A stretch of 64,000 nt of DNA from Hyalomma asiaticum (taxonomy: Eukaryota > Arthropoda > Arachnida > Ixodida > Ixodidae). How positions within the stretch are numbered: the first letter of the stretch is position 1; every line of letters starts with the position of its first letter. The stretch spans positions 39,424,332-39,488,331 of the forward strand of contig CM023486.1 of NCBI GenBank assembly GCA_013339685.2. Reading direction: 5' to 3'. A program made the position numbers and the translations under genes. A model generated the notes under the pieces. The model saw nothing but the letters and a program-made list of their open reading frames with translations. It was not told the DNA's origin and did no database searches. This document shows positions 12,393 through 21,247 of the stretch, piece after piece.

Positions 12393-12631
12393 CATCCGCC
12401 GAAGCACGGCTGTTCCTCGGCTTTGCACACGTACTGCGTGAAAGTGCGCGACGAGTACTACTACCAGCCGGCGGTGAACGCGTGCGTCATGACGGCCACT
12501 GACAGCACCGTCGTCTGCAATCACAGCGGCAACAAGTTCGTGTCGCACGGCAGCTGCCGTAAGAACTGCGTCGACAGCGAGGTGCCGAATGAGAAGTGCT
12601 TCCAAACGGCTACCTTCTCAAAATGCACCAG
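12393..12631 (+). CDS. Kunitz gene, exon A
   Basis: A pyrimidine-rich acceptor (TTCTTCTCTTTCCAG) precedes 12393 and the donor AG|GTACGC follows 12631. It encodes 79 codons plus two bases. It contains one whole Kunitz domain (CSSALHTYC to CRKNC) and the first two cysteines of the next. Confidence 0.75.
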
Positions 12632-15600
12632 GTACGCAGTCCAGGCCACGCTGGCCTTGTAGCTATGGCACTCGGCTGCTGATCCGAAGGTTGCGGGTTC
12701 GAATCCCGGCCGTGGCGGCTGCATTTCGATGGAGGGGAAACGTTGGGGCCCGTGTATACTATGCGATGTCAGTGCACGTTAAAGAGCGACAGGCAGTTGA
12801 AATTTCTGGAGCCCTCCACTACGGCGTCTTTATTAGTCGTATTTTTGGGACGCAAAACCCCAGAAATCAATCAGTCAATCAACTACGCAGTCCAGGCCTT
12901 CGTGCCACGTGCATGCGTCTCACGAAATATCGGTAGTTCGAATTGCTTTAAGCATGACTTACACTAATGAGACCACCGCTGATGGATGAATACCTGAGCT
13001 TCCCACTCAACACGCCGTGTTGAAAGCATCGCGGGCCCCCTTCATTGCACAGTGAAAAAAAAAAATCCAAGGCCTCCCAACCAGTCATACGTAATTGGAG
13101 ATAAAGGAATGCCCTAGTACGTCATCAGATAATGGCTGCACGAGGGGCTTTTCTAAGACACCAAATACGCGCTCGTCATTCAGAGTGCTCTGACTTTGAG
13201 TAAGGCTAATGAAGCTTGTGCATGCACATGTTGCAACTACTTTTGTGGTAGTTTCGTATAAATAAAGTGTGTTCCCTATTTCCATAATTCAATTATGGAA
13301 ATCGTTTGGGAATGTTAGTATGATTCAGACTTCACTGATGATTTCTCAATTGAGTGAGTGAGTGAGTGAGTGAGTGAGTGAGTGAGTGAGTGAGTGAGTG
13401 AGTGAGTGAGTGAGTGAGTGAGTGAGTGAGTGAGTGAGTGAGTGAGTGAGTGAGTGAGTGAGTCTAAATTAAGGGGAATGCAATTTTAAAGGTGATTACA
13501 GTGCGTTTTTGCAAAGAACAGACAGGCAGGCCGACAAAGACGAGCGCTATGTCCACGAAATACCACGTCCTTGACTAACTCGAGAGTTGGCGCCCTCGTT
13601 CGCACCAGGCACTCCAAAGTCAAAGCGAACATCTCTTACGTTGGCAGTAAAATTCGCTTACGTTGGCAGTAAAATCTTAACGTTTCCTGTCCTCGCTTCT
13701 CAGGCGAGACGTCCGCCACAAGTGGTGGTACTACGACGGCTCGAGCTGCCTGCCGTGGGATTTCCCTTTGGGCGCCTGCCCATCCATGACGGACGCCGAC
13801 GGCGGAGAGGCGTTCTCCAGCTGGCACGAGTGCGCCCAGTATTGCGCACACGAAACTCGCGACCAGCATCACCGTCACCTGATGCGCCGCTGCATGCCAC
13901 CGGTCAGGGAACCAGTGCACCGCCCACCAACTCCGGTAGGCGTCACCAGTGGTTGTGTTCGCCGTAGCTGCTGTTGAAGACAATTTAGGCTGTGTTTCGA
14001 TTCTGGACAGCATCGTAGATGATGTTTGTGGTTCCGTTCAGGAAACGACGCTAATTTCTGCAGTAGCACGGCCACGCGTTCGTGGGGGAAGGGAGTGAAA
14101 GAGATAGGGGGGAAAAGCCGTAGTGGAGGGCAACGTAAATTTTGAACACCTGGTCAAAATTTCCGTAGCACCGCAGTACGCGGGCCGCTGGCGTTTTCAC
14201 CTCCATCGAAAATGCGACTGCCGCGGCCGGGATCGAACCCGCGTTGTTTGGGTGGCAGCCGAGTACCACACCACCACGGCGGCTAGCAGCATCGTAGGCA
14301 CTCTATGTTGACAGCATCGTAGACAGCTTCGCGCCCTTGTCCTTCCGATCAATGCAACGCGTCAGGATGACGTTTGCGCGATGAGACACCACCTCGCTTC
14401 GACAAAAGAAAGCTGGAAAAGCGCGCACGATTGTCGTTCATTTTGCTTATTTCGTGTTCCAACCTACGAAAAAGTCAATGTAGCTCACATTAAGCGCAAC
14501 GAAAGCACCTACTTGCGCGCTGACGACCATTCCGGCGAGGTCCATGTATATCCAAGCAATCCGCCCAGCCGCCATCTTGTTTGGACAGCAAAGTAGCCTG
14601 CATTGTTTCTGTGTTCGGGCAACGCCTCCTAGGAGGCGTTGGTTCGGGTGCCGTTCGGGGACACAATAGGTACGAGGTGCTTAGGGGTCTGTGGAAAGGG
14701 GTAATGGTACCGGGGTTACATTTGGGAACTCAGTGGTGTGCATGAGGCCAGAGATACAATCAGGAATGGATGTGAATCAAAGAACTGTGGGACGCCTCGC
14801 GTTGGGTGCCCACGGGAAAACGACAGACGAGGCTGTAAAGGGCGATATGGGATGGGCGAGTTTTGAGGCAAGGGAAGCGCAGAGCAAAATAAGGTTTGAA
14901 GAGAGGCTAAGGAATATGAAAGAGAGTAGGTGGGCAGTGAAGGTGTTCCGCTATTTATATAGAAAGAGCGTTGACACGCAGTGTAGAAAGAGAACTAGGA
15001 GGCTCACCAGTAAATATACGGCTCTAGGAGAACTGACAAAAAAGAGCGTAAAGGGAAAAGTCAGAGAGGCGGAGAAGATTTACTGGAGGGCAGCGATGGA
15101 AAAGAAACCGACTCTGACTACCGAGAGGGCAAAAACGAAATAAAGAGGGAGCCATTTTATGATAATTCAAGAGGAAGCGCTTTATTGTTTGAAGCGAGAT
15201 CGGGCTGCCTTAGAACGCGTATTTATAAAGCGAAATTCAGTAATGAAGAAGAAACATGCACATGCTGTGAGGAAGATAGGGAAACGACGGAGCATGTTCT
15301 GATTGAATGCGGAAATATCCACCCAGGTGTACGTTTGGGCACCACCCTACAGGAAGCCTTGGGTTTTAGGGCGAACAACGGGAAGCTGAACATAGCCGCG
15401 ATTGAAATAAGTAAGAGACGGTTGGACTACTGGTGGCAGAAAACTAGAGAGAACGGACAAAAATAATTATAGGGAAAAATATGGACTTTCTGCCATAAGG
15501 GGCAGGGAACTGGGCTATGAATTTCCGTTTTTGCTATATTATGATCGATTTTATTGAAGTAAATTTAAAAGGCATGAGGAAAATTTAAAGAGAGGGGAGC

Positions 15601-18600
15601 CTGGTGGCGCACGTGTCACCGCCCCGTTACAAAGGGGGCGCTCATAGCATCCATCCATCCATCCATCCATCCATCCATCCATCCATCCATCCATCCATCT
15701 TCGCAAAACTATTTTGCCGTCTACGTGAGAAATGGAATGGGACTTAAAATGGCCGCTGTCCACGTAGCTGTCTATTTAGCCATCTACCGTGAGCATTGGA
15801 ACGCGCCCTTAATAAGATAATCGCGCTTTTAAGTCCGTTCTAACAGACATGCGCGCGGGATGTGGACTTAATCATGTGAGCAGCCGTTAGGCCCTGATTG
15901 TGAAGGGGCCTTAACGGCTGTTTCACGATCTGCATTTGTGCACAATTTTTACGCATTAGTGATTGGAAAACTCTCCAGATGATGCATGCCAACAAGTGTT
16001 ACGTATGTGTTGAAGCGTACGTTAATTTTCTGCGATGTTTTCAACTATCTGGAATCTTTCCATTCGCGAAGCGGCGAATAGATCTGGGAGCGTTGTATAA
16101 TGCACCAATTTCATTTGCTTCAGATGTTAAAATAGGGGCAGTCTACAGATGCACAATTTTGTAAATTGGCGTTGTAGACTTTAAGGTTGTTTTTCTTCAA
16201 ATTATTGTATTATGACTTTCGCAGTTTCGCTCACAAAGAAGCATTTCTAGATATTCATAAAATGCTTGTGAAAGGAGATATGTATTAAACTCTTATCCTA
16301 AATGAAATAAGTGATCTCCTACAAAATGTAAAACATCGCGCAGTTATACATGGCACAATTCAGGACTGTCTTTTTTTTTATTTGTCTACTTATGTACAAA
16401 TTCCTGCAGTAAAGTTTGCCCTTATTACATGGAACTTCGCTAAACACGTAATCAAGCGGTCAATTAAACGGCTTAATTCCATACTATGCTAGCTAAGCCT
16501 TTTCGTAATCAATGACTATTGGCCTCGATGGCTACCACAGGAAGAGCCGGCGCTGCAGTCGGCGTGACGTGAATGAGTGATCACGTTGCCACGTCGTCTG
16601 CTGCGGAAGTGCTGAGGAGAACTGAAAGCTATACTCTGGTACAGGCAGTGCCTCCTATATCTTGTAGAGGTCAAGAAGAAAGCGGCTTCTGCCTGTCAAA
16701 GGACTCACCTCCAGCCAATGGTGCCGCTCTGTCAACGTGACGTCGCAGCGAACCCTCCCTGCGCCGCGCTCAAGAGAGAAATCGGAGCGCGGCGCGGAGA
16801 GGGCCTACCCAACACCACCTAGACTATTGACAAGGCCCCTCCACGGAGAGCGTGACGTCACGCTAGTTGCCCACCGGCACCCCGGCCGTCGTCGCCACTC
16901 GTTCTCGTTAAATCTGCTATGGGCACTTATTGAAAGCCGGTGTTCTCTTTTTTCTTCTTTTTTTGTTCCTGCGCGGTCTGCATTTGTTTACGCCTGCCTT
17001 TACACTTTACAGGCATCAAAATGTAACAGAGTCAGAAATGCATTTGTAGAAGTGGTTTTATTGGGACGAAAGGCTAAAACCGTCCTACATCATTTCTTGT
17101 TCAAGGTTTTGATTTTTCTGTCAGCAGCCTTTTTTTGTGTGGTGCTTTGAATGGTGTCATTTCGAAGTCTACAAAAGTTGTTCAAAGCGACATTTGTTGC
17201 AACACGCACTACATGCTGCACGATAGTCTCAGAGGTATGGCCATTTTCGCAAGTCTCTAGCTCAACATCTCCTAGCAGTGATGTGGTAATGGAGCTGACG
17301 ATGCCACGTTGGTTGTTCGACGCGAGGAACGCTTTTGCATTTTCTCCCTTGGTGAGCTTTTCGACAACAAGCGTTGTCATCAGCACCATGTGCACAGTAC
17401 ATGGCTGCGGAAACTTTAAGCTTCCTCTTGACAAGTTGTCAATCATTGTGTTAGCTTCCACATCTATGTTCCTGCTCTCCAGAACGAGTACGCTGCTGCA
17501 AAATGCGCACGACAGCTTCTTCAGAGCTGAATGAGCACAATATCCAGCGATATAAGCAACGACCTCCATGTCATGCTTTGGGCTGGAAATTTCATCATTT
17601 GAGATGTGAACAGAGAAGTTATGTTGCGATACTTCTGTGTCACTTTCGCTGCTGATGTCTGGCTGCGGAAGCATCAGCAGCTTTTGCAGACGAATTTTCT
17701 TTTCAGACTCCAGAAGCTGCCGCACGGAAACATGATATTGTGCTCCAGCAAGCTGACGGTAGCGACCGAAGCGATCTTCAAGAGTGTCAGTTTGAAATTT
17801 TCCCAGCAAGACATACTTGAACTTCAGTTCTTCTAAACAGTACCGCGACAGCTCAACAAGGGAGTAGCAAGTGAGTCTCAGCGCAGAATGTGTTTCCCTT
17901 GTCAAGCAGCCCCGGCTCATGTTGACGCTGCTCCAAGCGTCCAGCCAGTCTACCATACCACTAAGGAAAACCAGCTGTTGATCCACCGTAGAATTCACTG
18001 GATTTTGAAGGGTGTCGTTCAGTCGGCGACCTTTCGAAGGGGTCTTCACGTTGACGATTTTCCACCACGTCGTTATGATGTTTATGAAGAGAGCTGTTGA
18101 ACTAGCACATGTGGTTTCAAGGGAATCGCCACGCGTCTCAAGTGCGTTTGATACAAACGGATTAATGACATTTAACACCAACTTCACATTTTGTCTCTCC
18201 ATAGGTGTTGGATTGATTGCCTTGGCATTTAGCTTGTAGCCAAGCTTGAGAAGCGATGTCTGCTCCAGTGAATACAGCTGCCGTACGGCTTCAAATGATG
18301 CTGCTTTCATTCTGGGCGGCCCGTTGGGCAATATTCCTGACAGGCTCACTTCAGGAAAGTAAAAGCATGTTCCTTCGTTTTTTTTATTCATCCAGTTGTT
18401 CCTGATGCATTTCAGTATGTGCACAGGGTCTACGACATAAAAAAGAGGCCGATTTTTGTCGGCTGGATGAGGATACACAATGCTTACTTCCTGTTTCTCT
18501 GCAAAAAACGACATCATTTTCCGGTTGAGGGAATTGTTGTCAGTAATTACAGCAATGACCCTGAGGCCCATAGATTCCACTTCTAAAATTACCTTCTTGC

Positions 18601-21247
18601 AGAACTCATGTAGAATTTCGGCGGTCATTCTAGAAACAGGAAGAATGTGAAGCACATCTTTGTTTGATGACAGCAGCGACTGAAGCATGAAAACATGAGC
18701 GGTTGTGGCTGCCTCTTCAGAATTGGCTGCAGATCCAACTATGCTGCCCGCTTTATAATCGAAGTATGGCTTGATATGAATTTCATCAACCATTAGCGTC
18801 ACCGTCTTTTCGTGCGGCTGCATGCACTTCACTCTTTCCCGAATGTAGGAGAGGAAGTTCGCTTCGTTTTGCTCCTTTATTGGATCGCCTCCATACTTGG
18901 AACAAACGCGGCGCAGAGTTGAAGGATGGGGTAACGTCAGCGTCGACGCTGATCTGGCAAAGTTATAGGCGTGCGGAGATATGGAGTGCAGGATGCTGGA
19001 AAACACTAATGTTTCAGCACTGTAGCGACGAAGGGGGGCAGCGAGTGCGAGAGCTATTTGCTCATTCAGCAAACGAAACAAAGCACTGTGCTCTTCGGTC
19101 GTGTCACTGTCTTGGGACAGTTCATTCAATAATGAGCCGATATGCTGCAACACTGACGCTGTTTTCGACGGACTTGCAACTTCAGGCGTCTCAGTCATGT
19201 GGTTTTCCAGCTGCTGGAGCAGTGACGACAATGTCCGGATGTCGCGCACTGCGTCTGGAATTGCGCCTCCGCAAGGTAATGAAACCAGCTTGATCATACC
19301 TGCAGAGACTGCAAGTGAGAGATCAGCAAGCACAGTGACGGAAAACCTCACGTGCGGTGAAGGATTATCCTCGATGCGGAGAAACATCACACAACGATCG
19401 TTGGCCTTGATGGTCCAGAAATCATTACTGCATACATCAGAGAGCTTGCCTCTTAAGTGTGTGAAAGAGGACACAGCATTTCTCTTTCTTCGCTTCTTTT
19501 TGCGCATATAGAGTCCTTAATCGCTTTGCTCAAGGCCTCCTCTTCCATTCGAGCTCGTTTTGAGACAGGAGATTCTCGACGATTGCGATTCGTGCTCAAG
19601 TAGGACGGACAGTTCGGAAACACCGATGGTATAGCATCTGACACTAGGCGCACCCTCTCGCTGTCGACTGTCACTGTCTTTCCCGACGCTGCGTCGAAAT
19701 GTGACAGCTTTGTGATGAAGTCAGCCTCGAGGAAGTACAGTTCACAGACCTGCGCCAAGCAAAACAGCGACTTAATTACTTTCATACGAAACGGGCTAAT
19801 GGGAACTTTGACACGACCCTGAGTATTTCTGCTCTATTTTACCGCACTGCCCTACCTGAAGCGCGACAAAGCTACCATCACCACGCACGATACTCGCTCC
19901 GTTTAACAGTAACAGAGAAAGAACACCAGTAATGTGATAGAGCCGGTAAGAAAACAAATTTCAGCAGTTTCTCACCTTGGAGTGTATGCTTGGTGTGAAA
20001 TCCTTTCGCGGAATGGCTTTTATCCAAGACTTTTTCCGAGCTTCATCCTTGGGGAATGCGAAAACACGCACTTTGGGACCACTGTCATAATTGCCGCGGC
20101 ACCCGGGAACACAACAACGTCCCATGTCGCACTGATCGAGGTGTAATCACATACTCACAAATGCAACACCAATAAAATAAGACACGTGGGAACGGACGAA
20201 GACTCGGAGCAGTGCGATGCAGCACCAAGCCTAACGCAGTCTAACCAGCGAAGCAGGTAGCGATGAAAGGCAAACTTGTCGTGGCTTGTCCGCCGTTCGG
20301 GGTAAAAAAGTGCGCGGGGTCACCCACACCACCACCTGAGCGACGCGTCCTCGGCCACTGTACAGTCGGACAACTAGCGTGACGTATGCCGTCTGGAGAG
20401 AGGGGTATGGACGGGCCTTGTGAATAGTCTAGGTGGTGTTGGCCTACCGCGGCCTCACGTTAACAGAGCGGCTCCATTTGCTGGACGTAGGTCCTCTGAC
20501 CGGCAGAAGCCGCTTTCCTCTTGACTTGTACTAGAGTATAGTTTTCAACTGGCCTTGTGGGCGGCGTTTCTGACAACAAAGGGCTCCTGCCATGTTGGAT
20601 GACTTTATATAGCATTATATAGGCCGATATGCATCCTGCGCGAGGAATTGATCACATCGGGCAGATGTCCGTATATGGCCATATTTTCCTAATTAACGAA
20701 ATGGGAACGCAAGACTTATACAAGAACTGCCATATCTGGTTCTACTGTAAGTAGGGCAAATCTAGCTACTCCCCGGCGCGTGCCTTAACATTGCCCGATA
20801 TGCATCCCGTGCGAGGAATTGAACACATGGGGCTATATGTAGCACGTCTCCGTATACGGCGATATTTGTCCAATTCATGAAATGACAATACACGACCTCT
20901 ACAAGAAGTGCCATATTTGCTTCTACTATGAAAAATCTAGCGAATGTGGCACTCACGGCCACATTCCTTAAGTAGCCCGTTACGCCCAATTCCCGATGTG
21001 GCCAGATCTGGCACTTTTCTAAAGGAAGTTACCACTGAGTTTTTTGCAGTGTCTGAAAACTCTGTTCCTTTTCTGTCTCGCTCTTGACAGGTTTCCGTAC
21101 TTCGCTGTCGGCGATAGTGCTAGAAGGGGAGTCTTTCGCTGCGTCAAGGCTTCGGGGGCTGTTCTGGCCCATCACCGCTGCCCTAGTGGCGAGAACCGCT
21201 TCCGGACGAAAGAGGACTGCGCCCAAGTGTGCCTGCGCGGGTCATGA
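12393..21247 (+). CDS. Multi-Kunitz domain protein (three exons seen)
   Basis: Three exons encode Kunitz/BPTI-type domains, a family of disulphide-stabilised secreted protease-inhibitor-like proteins that is greatly expanded in ticks. Domain 1 is complete in the first exon, with the second, fourth and last Cys intervals of 15, 12 and 3 residues as in BPTI and a [10 protein letters not shown] core. Domain 2 starts in the first exon ([10 protein letters not shown]) and finishes in the second ([22 protein letters not shown]). The third exon holds the second half of a third domain ending CAQVCLRGS and a stop. Exons 1 and 2 join in phase 2 without a break. Exon 2 ends in phase 0 but exon 3 needs phase 2, so at least one exon is probably missing from my model. 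The signal-peptide exon was not found. A 7.2-kb gap between exons 2 and 3 contains a LINE fragment and an antisense P-like transposon. Residues at the usual P1 position are Val and Thr, so trypsin inhibition is not expected from these two domains. Confidence 0.72.
12648..12883 (+). mobile_element. Ruka-like SINE with target-site duplication
   Basis: A tRNA-like head has its B box GGTTCGAATCC at about 12697. It is followed by the body typical of tick Ruka SINEs, including GTCAGTGCACGTTAAAGA and GGAGCCCTCCACTACGGCGT, and a short CAAT-rich tail. Perfect 15-bp direct repeats TACGCAGTCCAGGCC flank it (12633-12647 and 12884-12898). The left copy begins one base into the intron, so the insertion lies within the splice-donor region of Kunitz exon A but leaves the donor intact. 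Confidence 0.88.
13351..13463. repeat. (GAGT)n microsatellite
   Basis: About 28 uninterrupted copies of the tetranucleotide GAGT, inside the intron between Kunitz exons A and B. Confidence 0.97.
13704..13935 (+). CDS. Kunitz gene, exon B
   Basis: The acceptor CTTCTCAG precedes 13704 and the donor CCG|GTAGGC follows 13935. The frame continues exon A exactly (one base completes an Arg codon) and finishes Kunitz domain 2. A His/Arg/Pro-rich linker follows, with one further cysteine ([10 protein letters not shown]) that may open domain 3. Confidence 0.72.
14117..14284 (-). mobile_element. Ruka-like SINE, minus strand
   Basis: The reverse complement shows the same tRNA-like head (GGTTCGATCCCGGCC around 14240-14225) and the TTTCGATGGAGGTGAAAACG and CCCTCCACTACGGC blocks of the Ruka family. 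CAGCATCGTAG occurs at about 14007, 14287 and 14311 around the element and might include the target duplication, but the boundaries are unclear. Confidence 0.75.
14645..15699 (+). mobile_element. 5'-truncated, frame-broken LINE with (CATC)n tail
   Basis: Two adjacent frames (to 15143 and from about 15160 to 15466) encode the C-terminal part of a non-LTR retrotransposon protein. The first contains [34 protein letters not shown] and RVFRYLY-type blocks. The second contains [17 protein letters not shown] and the Cys cluster [19 protein letters not shown] frameshift around 15143-15185 separates them. The 3' UTR has the GGGAGCCTGGTGGCGCACGT block and ends in (CATC)n at 15648-15699, a known style of LINE tail in ticks. 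It is non-functional and lies in the Kunitz gene intron. Confidence 0.8.
15700..16619. other. No gene seen (intron of Kunitz gene)
   Basis: AT-rich sequence between the LINE tail and the left end of the P-like transposon. Only short ORFs and the small hairpin listed separately are present. Confidence 0.45.
15884..15925. other. Short hairpin
   Basis: CAGCCGTT pairs with AACGGCTG and GGCCC with GGGCC across a short loop, with one small bulge. It could be a terminator-like foldback or a chance palindrome. No gene is linked to it. Confidence 0.4.
16620..16877. repeat. Left TIR of P-like transposon
   Basis: Inverted counterpart of 20366-20550. It is longer than the right TIR because of an inserted stretch after GTACA (about 16643-16668) and a second insertion containing an 11-bp perfect palindrome, GCGCCGCGCTC (16761-16771) pairing with 16785-16795. 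Confidence 0.85.
17057..17062 (-). terminator. Poly(A) signal of P-like transposase
   Basis: AATAAA on the minus strand, 28 bases beyond the transposase stop codon. Confidence 0.55.
17090..19507 (-). CDS. P-type transposase catalytic ORF (805 codons)
   Basis: A single open frame without stops covers the whole catalytic core. Its length is in the range expected for THAP9/P transposases after the THAP domain. Residue landmarks are D241 in VDEIHIK, D323 in [11 protein letters not shown]360 in [10 protein letters not shown]577 in LEDRFGRYR, and YIAGY at 652-656 followed by a Cys pair. The apparent start ([10 protein letters not shown]) lies just after an in-frame TAA and is probably not the natural start; it is a basic linker that could serve as a nuclear-localisation segment. 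Confidence 0.88.
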   Translation of the reverse strand: MRKKKRRKRNAVSSFTHLRGKLSDVCSNDFWTIKANDRCVMFLRIEDNPSPHVRFSVTVLADLSLAVSAGMIKLVSLPCGGAIPDAVRDIRTLSSLLQQLENHMTETPEVASPSKTASVLQHIGSLLNELSQDSDTTEEHSALFRLLNEQIALALAAPLRRYSAETLVFSSILHSISPHAYNFARSASTLTLPHPSTLRRVCSKYGGDPIKEQNEANFLSYIRERVKCMQPHEKTVTLMVDEIHIKPYFDYKAGSIVGSAANSEEAATTAHVFMLQSLLSSNKDVLHILPVSRMTAEILHEFCKKVILEVESMGLRVIAVITDNNSLNRKMMSFFAEKQEVSIVYPHPADKNRPLFYVVDPVHILKCIRNNWMNKKNEGTCFYFPEVSLSGILPNGPPRMKAASFEAVRQLYSLEQTSLLKLGYKLNAKAINPTPMERQNVKLVLNVINPFVSNALETRGDSLETTCASSTALFINIITTWWKIVNVKTPSKGRRLNDTLQNPVNSTVDQQLVFLSGMVDWLDAWSSVNMSRGCLTRETHSALRLTCYSLVELSRYCLEELKFKYVLLGKFQTDTLEDRFGRYRQLAGAQYHVSVRQLLESEKKIRLQKLLMLPQPDISSESDTEVSQHNFSVHISNDEISSPKHDMEVVAYIAGYCAHSALKKLSCAFCSSVLVLESRNIDVEANTMIDNLSRGSLKFPQPCTVHMVLMTTLVVEKLTKGENAKAFLASNNQRGIVSSITTSLLGDVELETCENGHTSETIVQHVVRVATNVALNNFCRLRNDTIQSTTQKKAADRKIKTLNKK
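17090..20125 (-). CDS. THAP-domain P-type transposase, one frameshift
   Basis: The gene reads 20125-19976, intron 19750-19975 (GTGAG...GCAG), then 19749-17090. The N-terminus is a THAP DNA-binding domain (starting MGRCCVPGC, with [12 protein letters not shown] and an [14 protein letters not shown] end). The long downstream ORF is the RNase-H-like P transposase: [52 protein letters not shown] and the C-terminal YIAGY motif. By position in that ORF the likely catalytic acids are D241, D323 and E577. The THAP part and the catalytic part are in different frames. They meet at a run of five A at 19497-19501, where one base of slippage or sequence error would join them. The third THAP zinc ligand, normally CxxH, reads CELY. 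Function is cut-and-paste transposition if active; as read it is broken. Confidence 0.85.
19496..19749 (-). CDS. P-like transposase exon 2, THAP C-terminal part
   Basis: It starts after the acceptor GGCGCAG and reads [15 protein letters not shown], then [16 protein letters not shown], the THAP C-terminal AVPxIFP signature. A basic linker follows. This frame stops within 45 bp past the A5 run, while the catalytic ORF opens in the -1 frame at the same place. Confidence 0.8.
19976..20125 (-). CDS. P-like transposase exon 1 (THAP N-terminal half)
   Basis: The ATG is at 20125, and 50 codons end with AAG|GTGAG. The CCVPGC motif supplies the first zinc ligands of a C2CH THAP finger. SWIKAIPRK is the conserved Trp region. 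It ends PSIHSK in phase 0 and continues exactly into the next exon. This exon is too short to stand out as a long ORF. Confidence 0.85.
20366..20550. repeat. Right TIR of P-like transposon
   Basis: Inverted counterpart of the left TIR. It lies upstream of the transposase start codon, so it should contain or adjoin the promoter. The block GGCCTTGTGAATAGTCTAGG near 20430 matches the left end around 16825 in reverse orientation. Confidence 0.85.
20615..20940 (+). repeat. Two-copy tandem repeat, about 170 bp period
   Basis: Two diverged copies lie at about 20630-20755 and 20800-20935. Shared blocks include CCGATATGCATCC, CGAGGAATTGA, CACAT.GGGC, CCGTATA.GGC and a CTACAAGAA.TGCCATAT end. A third partial trace (CCCGATGTGGCCA) follows near 20992. 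It lies between the P-like element and the last Kunitz exon. Confidence 0.65.
21091..21247 (+). CDS. Kunitz gene, terminal exon
   Basis: The acceptor CTCTTGACAG precedes 21091. The frame encodes the last four cysteines of a Kunitz domain ([21 protein letters not shown]) and stops with TGA at 21245-21247. The phase needed at its 5' end (one base completing a codon) does not match the end of exon B. Confidence 0.65.

Larger units (their letters stand above)
16620..20550 (-). mobile_element. P-element-like THAP DNA transposon, near complete
   Basis: Long imperfect terminal inverted repeats bound a two-exon transposase gene on the minus strand. Left and right ends share, in inverted orientation, a CTATACTCT-GTACA start, AAGCGGCTTCTGCC, CCAACACCACCTAGACTATT and ACGTCACGCTAGTTG blocks in the same order. 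Between them lie the THAP exon, an intron, the catalytic ORF and a poly(A) signal, which is the expected order for an autonomous P/THAP9-type element. No clear 8-bp target duplication is visible, so the exact ends are uncertain by a few bases. It sits antisense within the Kunitz gene's last intron. Confidence 0.85.

Noticed and set aside
19101..19511. 136-codon plus-strand ORF and neighbours at 17151-19293
   Set aside because: These are shadows of the P-type transposase on the opposite strand.
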